A stretch of DNA of 64,000 bases from Macrostomum hystrix (Eukaryota > Platyhelminthes > Macrostomidae), in assembly GCA_950097015.1 (NCBI GenBank), contig CATNEN010000008.1:4314501-4378500 (forward strand), in the 5' to 3' direction. The translations under genes and the position numbers were made by a program. Positions 52,501 to 62,592 of this stretch are shown in pieces. Below the pieces are notes generated by a model, which was given only the letters and a program-made list of their open reading frames with translations, searched no databases and was not told the DNA's origin. Each line of letters begins with the position of its first letter. The first letter of the stretch is position 1.

Positions 52501-55500
52501 CAAGTTGGGATTTCCGCAGATTGGGGATTCTGTCAAGTTGGGATTTCCACAGATTGGGGATTCCGTCAAGTTGGGATTTCCGCAGATTGGGGATTCCGTC
52601 AAGTTGGGATTTCCGCAGATTGGGAATTCCGTCAAGTTGGGATTTGCGCAGATTGGGAATTCCGTCAAGTTGGAATTTCCGCAGATTGGGAATTCCGTCA
52701 AGTTGGGATTTGCGCAGATTGGGAATTCCGTCAAGTTGGGATTTGCGCAGATTGGGAATTCTGTCAAGTTGGGATTTCCTCAGATTGGGGATTCCGTCAA
52801 GTTGGGATTTGCGCAGATTGGGAATTCCGTCAAGTTGGGATTTGCGCAGATTGGGAATTCCGTCAAGTTGGGATTTGCGCAGATTGGGAATTCTGTCAAG
52901 TTGGGATTTCCGCAGATTGGGAATTCCGTCAAGTTGGGATTTGCGCAGATTGGGAATTCTGTCAAGTTGGGATTTCCGCAGATTGGGAATTCCGTCAAGT
53001 TGGGATTTGCGCAGATTGGGAATTCCGTCAAGTTGGGATTTGCGCAGATTGGGAATTCTGTCAAGTTGGGATTTCCGCAGATTGGGAATTCCGTCAAGTT
53101 GGGATTTGCGCAGATTGGGAATTCTGTCAAGTTGGGATTTCCTCAGATTGGGGATTCCGTCAAGTTGGGATTTGCGCAGATTGGGAATTCCGTCAAGTTG
53201 GGATTTGCGCAGATTGGGAATTCCGTCAAGTTGGGATTTGCGCAGATTGGGAATTCTGTCAAGTTGGGATTTCCGCAGATTGGGAATTCCGTCAAGTTGG
53301 GATTTGCGCAGATTGGGAATTCTGTCAAGTTGGGATTTCCGCAGATTGGGGATTCCGTCAAGTTGGGATTTCCGCAGATTGGGAATTCCGTCAAGTTGGG
53401 ATTTGCGCAGATTGGGAATTCTGTCAAGTTGGGATTTCCTCAGATTGGGGATTCCATCAAGTTGGGATTTGCGCAGATTGGGAATTCCGTCAAGTTGGGA
53501 TTTGCGCAGATTGGGAATTGTGAAGGAAACGATCAAGTTGAGGAATCTAATGGTGTTTCAAACAGGACACAACAGCACTGCCAAGACCAATATAAACTTA
53601 TTCTTGCTATAGGGAGCATAATGAAAATGCTAGATAATATAAATGGTAAAGACTAACAACACAAACGAAAAGACAGACAGACAAGAAAAATATGAAAACA
53701 AATAAATAACAAAGGCTGAGATGTTTTGAAATATGACACTAAAAGAAATGCAAGTTTTACTGGAATTTTAAAAAAATTAATATAATAACAGAGAAACTAA
53801 AAAGGCTAGGCTTAGGGGCACAGCTCGATGACCACCTAAAGAACAAAACATATTATGATAATCCGGCACATTTAACACAATTGGTTGAGAAGCGACAAGC
53901 ACACACAGCACTAAAATAGTGATAACCGAAATATGAAGGCGAATATTGACTTACCTGTGTTCTCCTGCAGCGTCTTTGGTGTATTCGTCCTGTTGATTAT
54001 GTCCGTGAGAGGGTCTATGATCTTCTCAACGTAGGGCTGAATTTCAGAGCCTGTTGTAGTGAGGGTTAATGAGCGGGTAATGACCAACCTAAAATAAACT
54101 GCGACAGATGGCTAATGACCAACCAAAAATACTTTTTGACAGATGGGTAATGACCAACCTAAAAACACAGGGACAGAAGGGTAATGACCAACCTAAAAAA
54201 CACAGGGACAGAAGGGTAATGACCAACCTAAAAAACACAGGGACAGAAGGGTAATGACCAACCTAAAAAACACAGGGACAGAAGGGTAATGACCAACCTA
54301 AAAAACACAGGGACAGAAGGGTAATGACCAACCTAAAAACACAGGGACAGAAGGGTAATGACCAACCTAAAAAACACAGGGACAGAAGGGTAATGACCAA
54401 CCTAAAAAACACAGGGACAGAAGGGTAATGACCAACCTAAAAAACACAGGGACAGAAGGGTAATGACCAACCTAAAAAACACAGGGACAGAAGGGTAATG
54501 ACCAACCTAAAATACACTGGGTTAGGATGACCGAGCAAACAGTTTAGGAACAAAAAGAACGAGAAACAAACCCAGCCTAATGGAGATCTCGCCAATGGCC
54601 CAGATGGCATTGTTGCAAACGCTGATATTGACAGGATTGAGGTTGGTAGCAAGCACCACCAGGAAGTTGCCAACCACAGGTCTGAGTTGGCTGAAGCAGG
54701 CCTTGCTGAGATCGCCCAACAGGGCGAAGGCACTCTGCCTGACAATAGGCTGAGAGTCCTGCATGCAATGGAACAGCAGGTCAAGGATGGAAGATCCCTG
54801 CACCAGTGGCTGAATCTCGGAGCCCAGGCCTTCGGCCACGCCGCTAAGTAGATCAAGGCTGACTATCATGAAGTCTTTATCTGGAGCCTCGTTGGCTTCC
54901 GGATTATGGTAGTGCAGCTGCTGCTGGCGCAGGGTACCCTCCACAAGGCGGACACAGCGCCTGCAGAATTGTAGAGAATAAACAATGCAATTAAAAGTTT
55001 CGTTAGCTTTCGTGCTATGAGTATTTTGTGGTTGAAATATTGGGGTCTGGCTGGGATCGAAACAGTTTTGCTCAGCTAAATTTGGGATTGAAACTTTTGG
55101 GATCAATTTAATTTAGGATTGGAACTTTTGGGATCAATTTAATTTAGGATTGAAACTTTTGGGATCAATTTAATTTGGGATTGAAACTTTTGGGATTAAT
55201 TGAATTTGTGATTAAAACTTTTAAGATCAATTGAATTAGGGATTAAACTTTTGGGATCAATTGAATTAGGGATTGAACTTTTGGGATCAATTGAATTAGG
55301 GATTGAAACTTTATGGATCAATTGAATTTGGGATTGAAACTTTTGGGATCAATTGAATTTGGGATTAAAACTTTTGGGATCAATTGAATTAGGGATTGAA
55401 ACTTTTGGGATCAATTGAATTTGGGATTGGAACTTTTGGGACCAATTGAATTGACGATTGAGACTTTGGGATCCGTTGAATTCACGATTGGGACCTTGGG

Positions 55501-58500
55501 ATCAGTTGAAGTGAGAATCGAAACTTTGGGATCAGTTGAATTGAGGATCGAATCTTTGGGATCAGTTGAATTTGATTTCGAATCTTTGTGATCAGTTGAA
55601 TTGCGGATCAAAACTTTGGGATCAGTTGAATTAAGAACCTAAAAATTGGAATCATTCAAATACGAAGTAAAAATTTCGTGATTAGATAAAATTAGAGCAG
55701 AGTTGAAGATCGGCAGATGAATCAATGATTAGAGCCCTAAAGTCTTAAAGATAAGATAAAATGTTAAAGCTTTTTATAATCAGACTAATAATGAGGATAG
55801 AAATACTGGGATCATATAAAATTGGATTATAAACTTTTGGTTCAGTTAAATTGGAAATTAGAACCGGGTTAATAACATGGACTAGGAATTGAAACTTTTA
55901 GATCAGATGAATCCATAACTACTCGTATGTAAATTAAGTTGGACTTTTAAAGTATACTTTCTCATCATTGAGGTTGGAAAAGTACGAGTGCACAGTGGAA
56001 CAGCCCGAGTCCCATTAGTATATGATATTTGACTAACCACAGCATCGCCATGCGACAGGGTGTGGCAATTGGATAGGAAGGAAATGAGAAATAGCAAAAA
56101 CGCTGACCGAAAGCTTCTGGCGGACTTGAAGCGGTCTCAGTTTTCATTAAATATAATATTCGCGTCACTACTAACTTGATGACTCATCTACTATCCTTAA
56201 TGCATCTATTTATATATGGCTTTCTAAATCATATTTTACAAATGCTAAGCTATCAGAATCACAGGTTCTGACATGCCACTCAAATGCTTCACTAACGTAA
56301 AATTACTCAGCGAATAGTACGAGTACAATAGTAAAATTACAATTACTCTACCTAATGAACCAATAGGCAGAAAAGAGGGGAAGATAGGGGAGAGAGGAGG
56401 AGACACAAGGGAGAGAGGAAGGAAAGACTGGGGAGAGGGGAAGGGGAGACAGGGGAAAGGAAGGTGAGACAGGGGAGAGAGGTAGGGAGACAGGGGAGAG
56501 AGGTAGGGAGACAGGGGAGAGAGGTAGGGAGACAGGGGAGAGGAAGGTGAGACAGGGGAGAGAGGAAGGGGGACAAGGCAGAGAGGTAGGGCCCCGTAGG
56601 GGAGACAGGGGAGAGAGGTAGGGGAGACAGGGGAGAGGTAGGGGAGACAGGGGAGAGGAAGGGGAGACAGGGGAGAGGAAGGGGAGACGAGAGAGAGAGA
56701 GAGGAAGGGAAGACGGGAGAGAGGAAGAGGAGACAGGGAAGAAGAGGAAGAAAGAAGAGAGCTTGAGGTACAGAGTGGAGAGGTAGAGAGAGACTGGTGA
56801 GGGGGAAGGGGAGACAGGGAAGAGGAGGAAGAGAACGCGAATATATTTTAAAGAAAAAAAATAATATTTGAGCAGACTCACGCAAACACCGGGCTGCAGT
56901 AGGGCAGGAATCCGATGCCTAGAGCTGTAGCCAGACTGCTCAGGCACTCCAACAGAGGGAATAGATCTTTGTCGTCGTCGCGAAGACTCTCCCACTTTTG
57001 AAACAGCCTTGGCATGAGCAGCTGAACGAATGCCTCCTGATTGAGATGGCTTCCAACCGAGTCAGCCAAAGTGCCGATGGCATCGTACAGAATAAGCAGA
57101 TTCTTGTGCTGGTATTGTTGGAATGCGCAGACCAGAGTCTGCACAATGTCACTCAGGTAGGGCACCAGATCTGTGCAGGTCTCCTCTTCCAAAGTGGCAA
57201 ATGCCGAACAGGCGGCCTCCTGAACTCGCTTGTTGCTATCCAGGATTCGATTCAACAGTTCGTAAAGTAGCGGCTTCAAGTGGAGCTCATGCGATTGGGC
57301 CACAATCCAATGTGCGTAGCGCGACAGAGTCCAACAGGTGATGGAGCGAACCAGAGGCTTGGCGTGCTGCAGGCAGGTCAGCAATAGGCGAAATAGTTCA
57401 GGCAGGTAGGCGGTGACACCTTGGAGGCAGCCCTCGGCAACAGCGCCAAGGATTAGTATGCCCGACTCCTTGACATCCCATCGCTCGCTGAGCAGTGTAT
57501 CCTTGAGTATAGGCAGCAGGTGCTCAAGTAGTTCATCTCTGAACACATTCGCCAGCACGTCTAAGGCGGCAGCCGAGCATTTTCTCAGATTCCAGCTGCT
57601 CAGAATGTCGTCGCCGCCGCCTGAGTCGTCCGCATCGCCGGAGTCGCCTAGCAACAGCAGATCCTGCTGTTGGACATTGTCCAAGCCGCCTGCAGCTTCG
57701 GCATCGTCCTCGCCAGCGGCGCCAGCGCAGTCGTGCAGCTGCTGGGCAGCCAGCTTTGAGCGGCTCTTGTGAAAGCGCGGCCTAATGTCACTCTCGCGAT
57801 CCGGAATGTGAGCATCGTCTCGATTCTCCAGTTCTAGAGCTTCCAGTTCGTTGTCTGAGTACTTCATGCCTCTGCAGAGGACCGGGATCAGCTTGGGCAG
57901 GTAGGGCCGCAGCAGGTCCTGGCAGTTGGGCTGAAAATGGGGATTTTAATATAAGGATTAAGTAGACGTAGGAAAACTACCTGATAGGATCAAAATCTGG
58001 AGATTGACAATCTTGGGATAAGTGAGATCAGAATCAGGGAATAAGTGGGATCAGTACCTCGGAATAAGTGGGATCAGAATCAGGGAATAAGTGGGATCAG
58101 TATCTGGGAATAAGTAGGATCAGAATAAGGGAATAAGTGGGATCAGAATCAGGGAATAAGTGGGATCAGAATAAGGGAATAAGTGGGATCAGAATCAGGG
58201 AATAAGTGGGATCAGTACCTGGGAATAAGTGAGATCAGTACCTGGGAATAAGTGGGATCAGAATCAGGGAATAAGTGGGATCAGTACCTGGGAATAAGTG
58301 GGATTACATTTCAATGGAATCACATGGGGATAAATTGGATCCTAATCTGGATAAGTGAGATCACAACTTAGGAATATATGGGATAACAATCTAGGGATAA
58401 AGGGAATTATAATCTGGGGATAAATAGGATCCATATAAAATTGATTTCAGAATAAGTACAGGATAGTGTTAGTGTCTGCTCACCTGATCAGCAATGGCCA

Positions 58501-61184
58501 GCCACAGTTCGCAAGCCTCCTGTGCAACAAATTCGTCCGAATCCTGAGTCCGGATGAGCATAAACTCCAATATGCTGGTCATGTAGGGCAGCAGGTAGCC
58601 CATGCGAGAGTCAACTAGCAGTACAAGGGCTGAGCACACCTGCTTCCGGACCTCAGTATCCGTGTCCTCGGCTAATCGGAATACGCTCTCTAACAGGCGC
58701 TCCAGGTACTGCATAGGAGCCTGAGAATGCCCGCCGATGAACTGATTGATGCAGCCTAGCGCCAGGGACCGGACCTTAGGGGAAGAGAGAAGGAATTTCA
58801 GAGTTTTCAGTATCGACTCAGAAAGATTTATTATTAGAACAATCAATTTAGAACTAAGAATGAAAGCATTCTTGTCTTGCTATGTTAAAAACATTTAAGC
58901 GAAAAAGTTTTTTAACCTTTTTAATTTTTATTAGATCACAAAATATTACTAAAATCCCATTGAAATCCCAAAACAAAAAATCACTTTAACCAAAATCCTA
59001 AAATGAGAACAGCGAAGTTAAAAAATACCTTAGCACTTCGATGGCCAGTGAAATCAATAAACTTTGGAATGAGCACACTCAATGGCTGAGACACAGGCGT
59101 GTCCTCCAATTGCTGCTTAGAGTCCTCGCAGATTTTGTGCATAGCGCTAAACGCGCCTTCAACTAGGTGATCATCGCCAGAGTCTAGGCTAGCGAGTAGG
59201 CTGGGCAGTAGGTCGGGCCAGGATTCCAATCGTGCTTTAGACACTACAGTGGTGATGATGGTGCCCACAGTGGAGCGTATCAGTGAGGACCGATCGCCAA
59301 GGCAGGATAGGCAGGCTCGTTTGACACATTCGACTACTTCGGCTGGGTACAACTGGTAGTGATTCTTGATGTTGTTCTTCAGGATCAGACCGGCCATAGA
59401 TCGATTGGTCTCATCTGGGAAAGGGAAATATTTGAGTAGGGCTAAGATTATGGGATTCCATAAGATTAAAATGACTTTCCTCTTAATAAAAATTAAAAGA
59501 AAAATGTTTAGTCTTTCAAGATCTTGATTTGAGTTATCACTCAATTAAGATAATAGTGCTAGCAGCCTATAAAATGCAGGGTCTTACCTTGAGATGGCAA
59601 CTGAAGAATATATGCCAAGTAATTATTGAAATCAGGAATCTGGTTGAGCTCATTGAGTTTCTAAAATTGTAGGTTTTTTAATTTATAAAACACCTTAAAT
59701 GGCTCTAGTTACATTTGAATTTGAATGAGTACTAAATTATAATGAATAACAATTGCAATGAAAAAAATTAGTAAAGTTATAATTAGAGCTTATTATTGCT
59801 TTATTTTGCTATCTAAAGCTAAAAACAGTTCTATTTTTATCATTTTTAACATAGTTTTTTATACAAGCTTGCCCTATTTATATCTTGACATATAAATGGA
59901 AATGAAAGCTATTTTCTGTCTAAATAATGCTACAATATATATTTTTACATAATGAAGTTAGCGGTCGACCAAGTTAGCTAGCTATATTTATCTAACTATA
60001 TACCCATATATAGCTATAGAGATAGGCCATATACCTAGCAGAATAGCTATAATGATTGTAAATAGGAAATATATTACAACAAAACAAACATCTCCTTAGA
60101 AATAAAAAATAAATTTTATGACTACAATGAGTACAAATGACTTTCATTAACTGTTTTGGCCATAAAAACTTTAGCATCAAATCATTTAAGCCTACTTGAA
60201 AAGAGTTTGCATATCACATTAACAATTTCAATGTACTATTGAACTTTAAAACTGGAAAACTATACACTTTAAGCAGTAAATCAATTGATCTCAAATTTAA
60301 TTTGAGATCAAAGGCTATTTAATCTAAGGCCATTTAATTTTTTAAGTAACATAAGAAGTGTGGATTACACTGATGCATTAGCAATTCTATATTTGCAACA
60401 CTAAATATAAAGAGTTATAAGCAAATTTCATTAGCATTTTTACTTTCTGTGCAGCTTACTTTTCAAAATAAATGATAATTATAATAGAGTATAGAAAAAC
60501 TATATAGAAAAACTAGATTTGAATAATAAATTGAAAAAAGAAGTGGTTGATAATAATATTAATATATTCTATTGTCATGAATTAAAAAGTAAACAAAAAA
60601 ATCACACATCACAAATAAAATCACATAGCTAATTAAACTGCCTTTAAGAATATGGTAAGTTGACAAAACAGATATTAGAAGCTAAGCCAAAATGTAATTG
60701 CACAAAAAATGGTATGGCAATCACAATAGAAAAAAAATTCCCCATTATAATAACAGTTTTTGGTCATAGCTTCTCCATCATAGCTACATCTTAGCCGCAA
60801 GCTAAGCTCAAATTCTAGCCAGTTACAAATTAGTCTTAGTGTTTTTTGAGATTTATTTTAGAGATTATTTTAATTTGAGCATGAAAATTTATTTTATCCA
60901 TACTGATGTATATATCGAAAAAGATGCTAAAGTAAAAAAATACCAAAAACCACTAGGTTTTATAATTTAGATATAAAAAACAAGGCAAATTAGATGTTAG
61001 CAACCACATTGATGACTTGATATCGTCTATTAAACTATAAGAAAAACATCATGTAAGTTTAAAAAGTTATCTGACAAACACATACCTGGTGAACTTGCTT
61101 TTGAACTGCTGAATCTGCTGTTTTAGACTGATTCAAAAGAATTAGCACTTGTTCTAAGCTTGCTGGGTCGGGATTCCAGGACAT
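49395..61184 (-). CDS. Transportin (importin beta-2, TNPO1/TNPO2 type), 10 coding exons
   Basis: A nuclear import receptor that carries PY-NLS cargo through nuclear pores and is released by RanGTP. Ten exons join in frame with consensus GT-AG sites to 913 codons (human TNPO1 has about 890-898). The sequence follows transportin along its whole length: [11 protein letters not shown] and HKICEDSK near the N-terminus; [149 protein letters not shown]. The two Trp residues that contact PY-NLS in human (W460, W730) are kept as W483 in [11 protein letters not shown] and W753 in [13 protein letters not shown] repeats make up the fold. The acidic regulatory loop (about 320-395) is Gln- and Gly-enriched and longer than I remember for human. 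Confidence 0.96.
49628..50165. repeat. 24-bp minisatellite in TNPO intron 9
   Basis: About 22 copies of GCTGACCTACTATTTGACTC plus ACTA. Same unit length as the arrays at 46754 and 48148, and 16 of 24 positions match in the same phase. Multiple-of-three length gives open frames on both strands. Confidence 0.96.
50233..50407 (-). CDS. TNPO exon 9
   Basis: Completes Trp and encodes [19 protein letters not shown] through [17 protein letters not shown]. Donor AAG|GTAGGC, phase 0. Confidence 0.94.
50585..50900. repeat. Composite repeat in TNPO intron 8
   Basis: Two half-units alternate, both starting AAGGTCACGGG. One continues AAAATTTATCCAATCC (about 32 bp), the other GGGAATCCACCC (about 25 bp), giving a composite of about 57 bp in about five copies with decayed copies at the end. 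Confidence 0.93.
50901..51540. other. Unique part of TNPO intron 8
   Basis: AT-rich, non-repetitive; nothing recognised. Confidence 0.4.
51541..51616 (-). CDS. TNPO exon 8
   Basis: Encodes (A)[18 protein letters not shown] then SRFLRQ and the first two bases of Trp. Acceptor TTGTAG|CC, donor AATG|GTACTT. Confidence 0.92.
52040..53520. repeat. 33-bp minisatellite in TNPO intron 7
   Basis: About 45 copies. Each contains TTGGGATTTGCGCAGATTGG then GAATTCCGTCAAG, with GCG/CCG/CCT/CCA variants. 33 is 3 x 11, so very long artefactual open frames exist on both strands (517-564 codons). Marker variants recur at whole-unit spacings. Confidence 0.98.
53955..54050 (-). CDS. TNPO exon 7
   Basis: Encodes (G)[19 protein letters not shown] then [12 protein letters not shown]. 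Acceptor CAACAG|GC, donor ACAG|GTAAG, phase 1. Confidence 0.93.
54085..54515. repeat. 35-bp minisatellite filling TNPO intron 6
   Basis: About 12 copies containing CACAGGGACAGAAGGGTAAT then GACCAACCTAAAAAA, with very little divergence in the middle. It leaves 34 nt before the acceptor and 56 nt after the donor. Confidence 0.96.
54572..54960 (-). CDS. TNPO exon 6
   Basis: Begins (A)[18 protein letters not shown] and contains [15 protein letters not shown] with the second PY-NLS Trp. Donor CTGG|GTTTGT (phase 1) is weak but is required by frame and by the homology of exon 7. Confidence 0.92.
55075..55640. repeat. 29-bp minisatellite in TNPO intron 5
   Basis: About 19 diverged copies containing TTTGGGATCAATTGAATTTG followed by GGATTGAAAC. 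Divergence increases toward 55640. Confidence 0.95.
55641..56369. other. Unique part of TNPO intron 5
   Basis: AT-rich non-repetitive DNA between the two arrays of this intron; nothing recognised. Confidence 0.4.
56370..56830. repeat. Purine-rich repeat in TNPO intron 5
   Basis: Irregular copies of GGGGAGAGAGGTAGGGAGAC. Purines are on the plus strand, so the transcript carries a long pyrimidine run. It begins about 50 nt from the exon 5 donor. Confidence 0.93.
56882..57930 (-). CDS. TNPO exon 5 (acidic loop and central HEAT repeats)
   Basis: Acceptor TTTTCAG|CCC. Begins [19 protein letters not shown]. Holds the long acidic loop and the first PY-NLS Trp, and ends [10 protein letters not shown] plus GC at donor GC|GTGAGT (phase 2). 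Confidence 0.95.
58010..58310. repeat. 23-bp minisatellite in TNPO intron 4
   Basis: About 13 copies of GGGAATAAGTGGGATCAGAA plus TCA, with AGTACCT variants. The unit contains GGGAT. Confidence 0.95.
58484..58774 (-). CDS. TNPO exon 4
   Basis: Begins [15 protein letters not shown]. Contains [18 protein letters not shown] and [18 protein letters not shown]. Donor CAG|GTGAGC, phase 0. Confidence 0.95.
59029..59414 (-). CDS. TNPO exon 3
   Basis: Acceptor CCCAG|AT completes Asp. Encodes [20 protein letters not shown] through [26 protein letters not shown] and HRSAK. Donor AAG|GTATTT, phase 0. Confidence 0.94.
59588..59660 (-). CDS. TNPO exon 2
   Basis: Encodes [20 protein letters not shown] then LPSQ; donor CAAG|GTAAG, phase 1. 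The match to human LEQLNQFPDFNNYLIFVL is clear. Confidence 0.93.
59661..61085. other. TNPO intron 1, no array
   Basis: AT-rich sequence without tandem repeat or recognisable element, unlike introns 4-9 of the same gene. First introns often carry control elements, but none can be read here. Confidence 0.5.
61086..61184 (-). CDS. TNPO exon 1 (start codon)
   Basis: Encodes [20 protein letters not shown] and on to QKQVHQ (33 codons), matching the transportin start (MVWEYDEQGLQQVLQLL in human). Donor CAG|GTATGT, phase 0. Too short for standard open-frame listing. Confidence 0.92.
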
Positions 61185-62178
61185 GATAACCATTGCTCAA
61201 GTATGAAAGGAACAAAGCGAAAGATAAGATTTGTTCTTTTCTGTTCGCTTTGAAGCTCAAAATAAATATTTAAATAAATAGTTAAAACAAACTACGATGA
61301 CATTTGCCCAAGGACTGTATTTAGGAAGTAATTGCGTCAAAATTTTCAAATGCAATTATTTTTTATGCCTTTGAAGAGCATTTTAACTTAACATAATTTG
61401 CTAGCCACTGTAACTATGATAATTGCTCGTAATTCGAAGTAGAATCATCTATATCTTTTTCGTTGCTTTCATAGGGGCTCGATTCCGCTGGTGTCTTCAA
61501 AAGAACGATATATATCAGTAATATTATATACATTTGTTATTTAATATTTTGAACAATGCACTCTTACTTGTGTAGCTTATGTACACACGATATATACAAT
61601 CAAAGTATATTTTACCATGAATATCATATTTGTCCCTGTTTTTGCATTAACAAGGGGCGTCAAAATCGAAAAGAAGAAATATATATTGTACATTTATATA
61701 TTTAATATATATTATACATACATAATTTTCAGAGACATTAGTTATCAATGATTCTTCTCTGTATGTGAACCTACGTATATAATTTATGACCTGATTTCAT
61801 GCACTTACAAAAAGTTTTCACAAAAAGTTTTTGTGCTACACAAACTCAGGAATTCAAAATCCTCTGAGACAATAGGACTCACACAATAAGACTCACGACT
61901 CATTGATTGGAGCAGTATTGGTTTATATATTTAACGCCATATTTTATTAATACAAATGTAACTTATTTTAGGAAGTAGAATAAGTATTTTTGGAATTTAT
62001 TTTTTTATAAATGTTTACTTTGTAATAGAGGTATTTTTGTAATCACGCATTCTAATCTAATACAGTTTAGCCTAATTGCTACTTCTGCTTACTACCTTCG
62101 AGTCTCTACTAACCACATTAAAATTAAAACTGAAATTTCAGCAGCAATAATAATCACATTTCACTAGCTATTATCACC
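61185..62178. promoter_or_regulatory. Shared TNPO / TEKT2 upstream region
   Basis: The two genes are transcribed away from each other with 994 bp between their start codons, so their promoters must lie here (or overlap). The DNA is AT-rich and without a clear TATA box. An RFX/X-box-like motif touches the TEKT2 start. Confidence 0.5.
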
Positions 62179-62186
62179 ATGGCAAC
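62173..62186 (+). promoter_or_regulatory. X-box-like motif at TEKT2 start
   Basis: ATCACCATGGCAAC matches the RFX consensus GTNRCC-N(0-3)-RGYAAC at all but the first base. RFX sites drive many ciliary genes. The right half is also the first codons (ATG GCA ACA), so chance is a real alternative. Confidence 0.3.
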
Positions 62187-62592
62187 AGAGACGAAACCAA
62201 CCCAGAAATACCAGCCGGTGGACTGGTTCACCAACGCCTACGCCATCTCGTCTAACGCCGAGCGTCAGCGGGAAGCCTCCGATCAGGTGCGCCAAGAGGC
62301 TCGCTTCCTGCGCAATGAGACCGACAACAAAACTAAATGGGACCAGCATGACAACAACACCCGACTGGCCGACCGCATCGACGTCATTCGCAAGTGGAAG
62401 GAGATTCTCGACCAGACCTTGGGCGAGTTGGACGCCGAGATTGCCAAACTGAGCGAATCCAAGGAGCAGACAGAGGAGGCCCTGGAGCGCAAGAATCTGC
62501 CCACGGACACTGTCAACGAATGCCTGACGGTGCGCGACGGTCGCCGCAGCATCGACAATGTGGAGGACGAGATTGAACATCAGCTGCGCAAG
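62179..62592 (+). CDS. TEKT2 exon 1
   Basis: ATG in ATCACCATGG, a good context. 138 codons ending EDEIEHQLRK at donor AAG|GTGATT, phase 0. Confidence 0.94.

Noticed and set aside
51842-53656. Open frames of 517-564 codons on both strands in the 33-bp array
   Set aside because: They lie inside TNPO intron 7, between exons supported by homology and splice sites, and appear on both strands at once.
54437-54856. 139-codon minus-strand frame [15 protein letters not shown]
   Set aside because: Out-of-frame shadow of TNPO exon 6.
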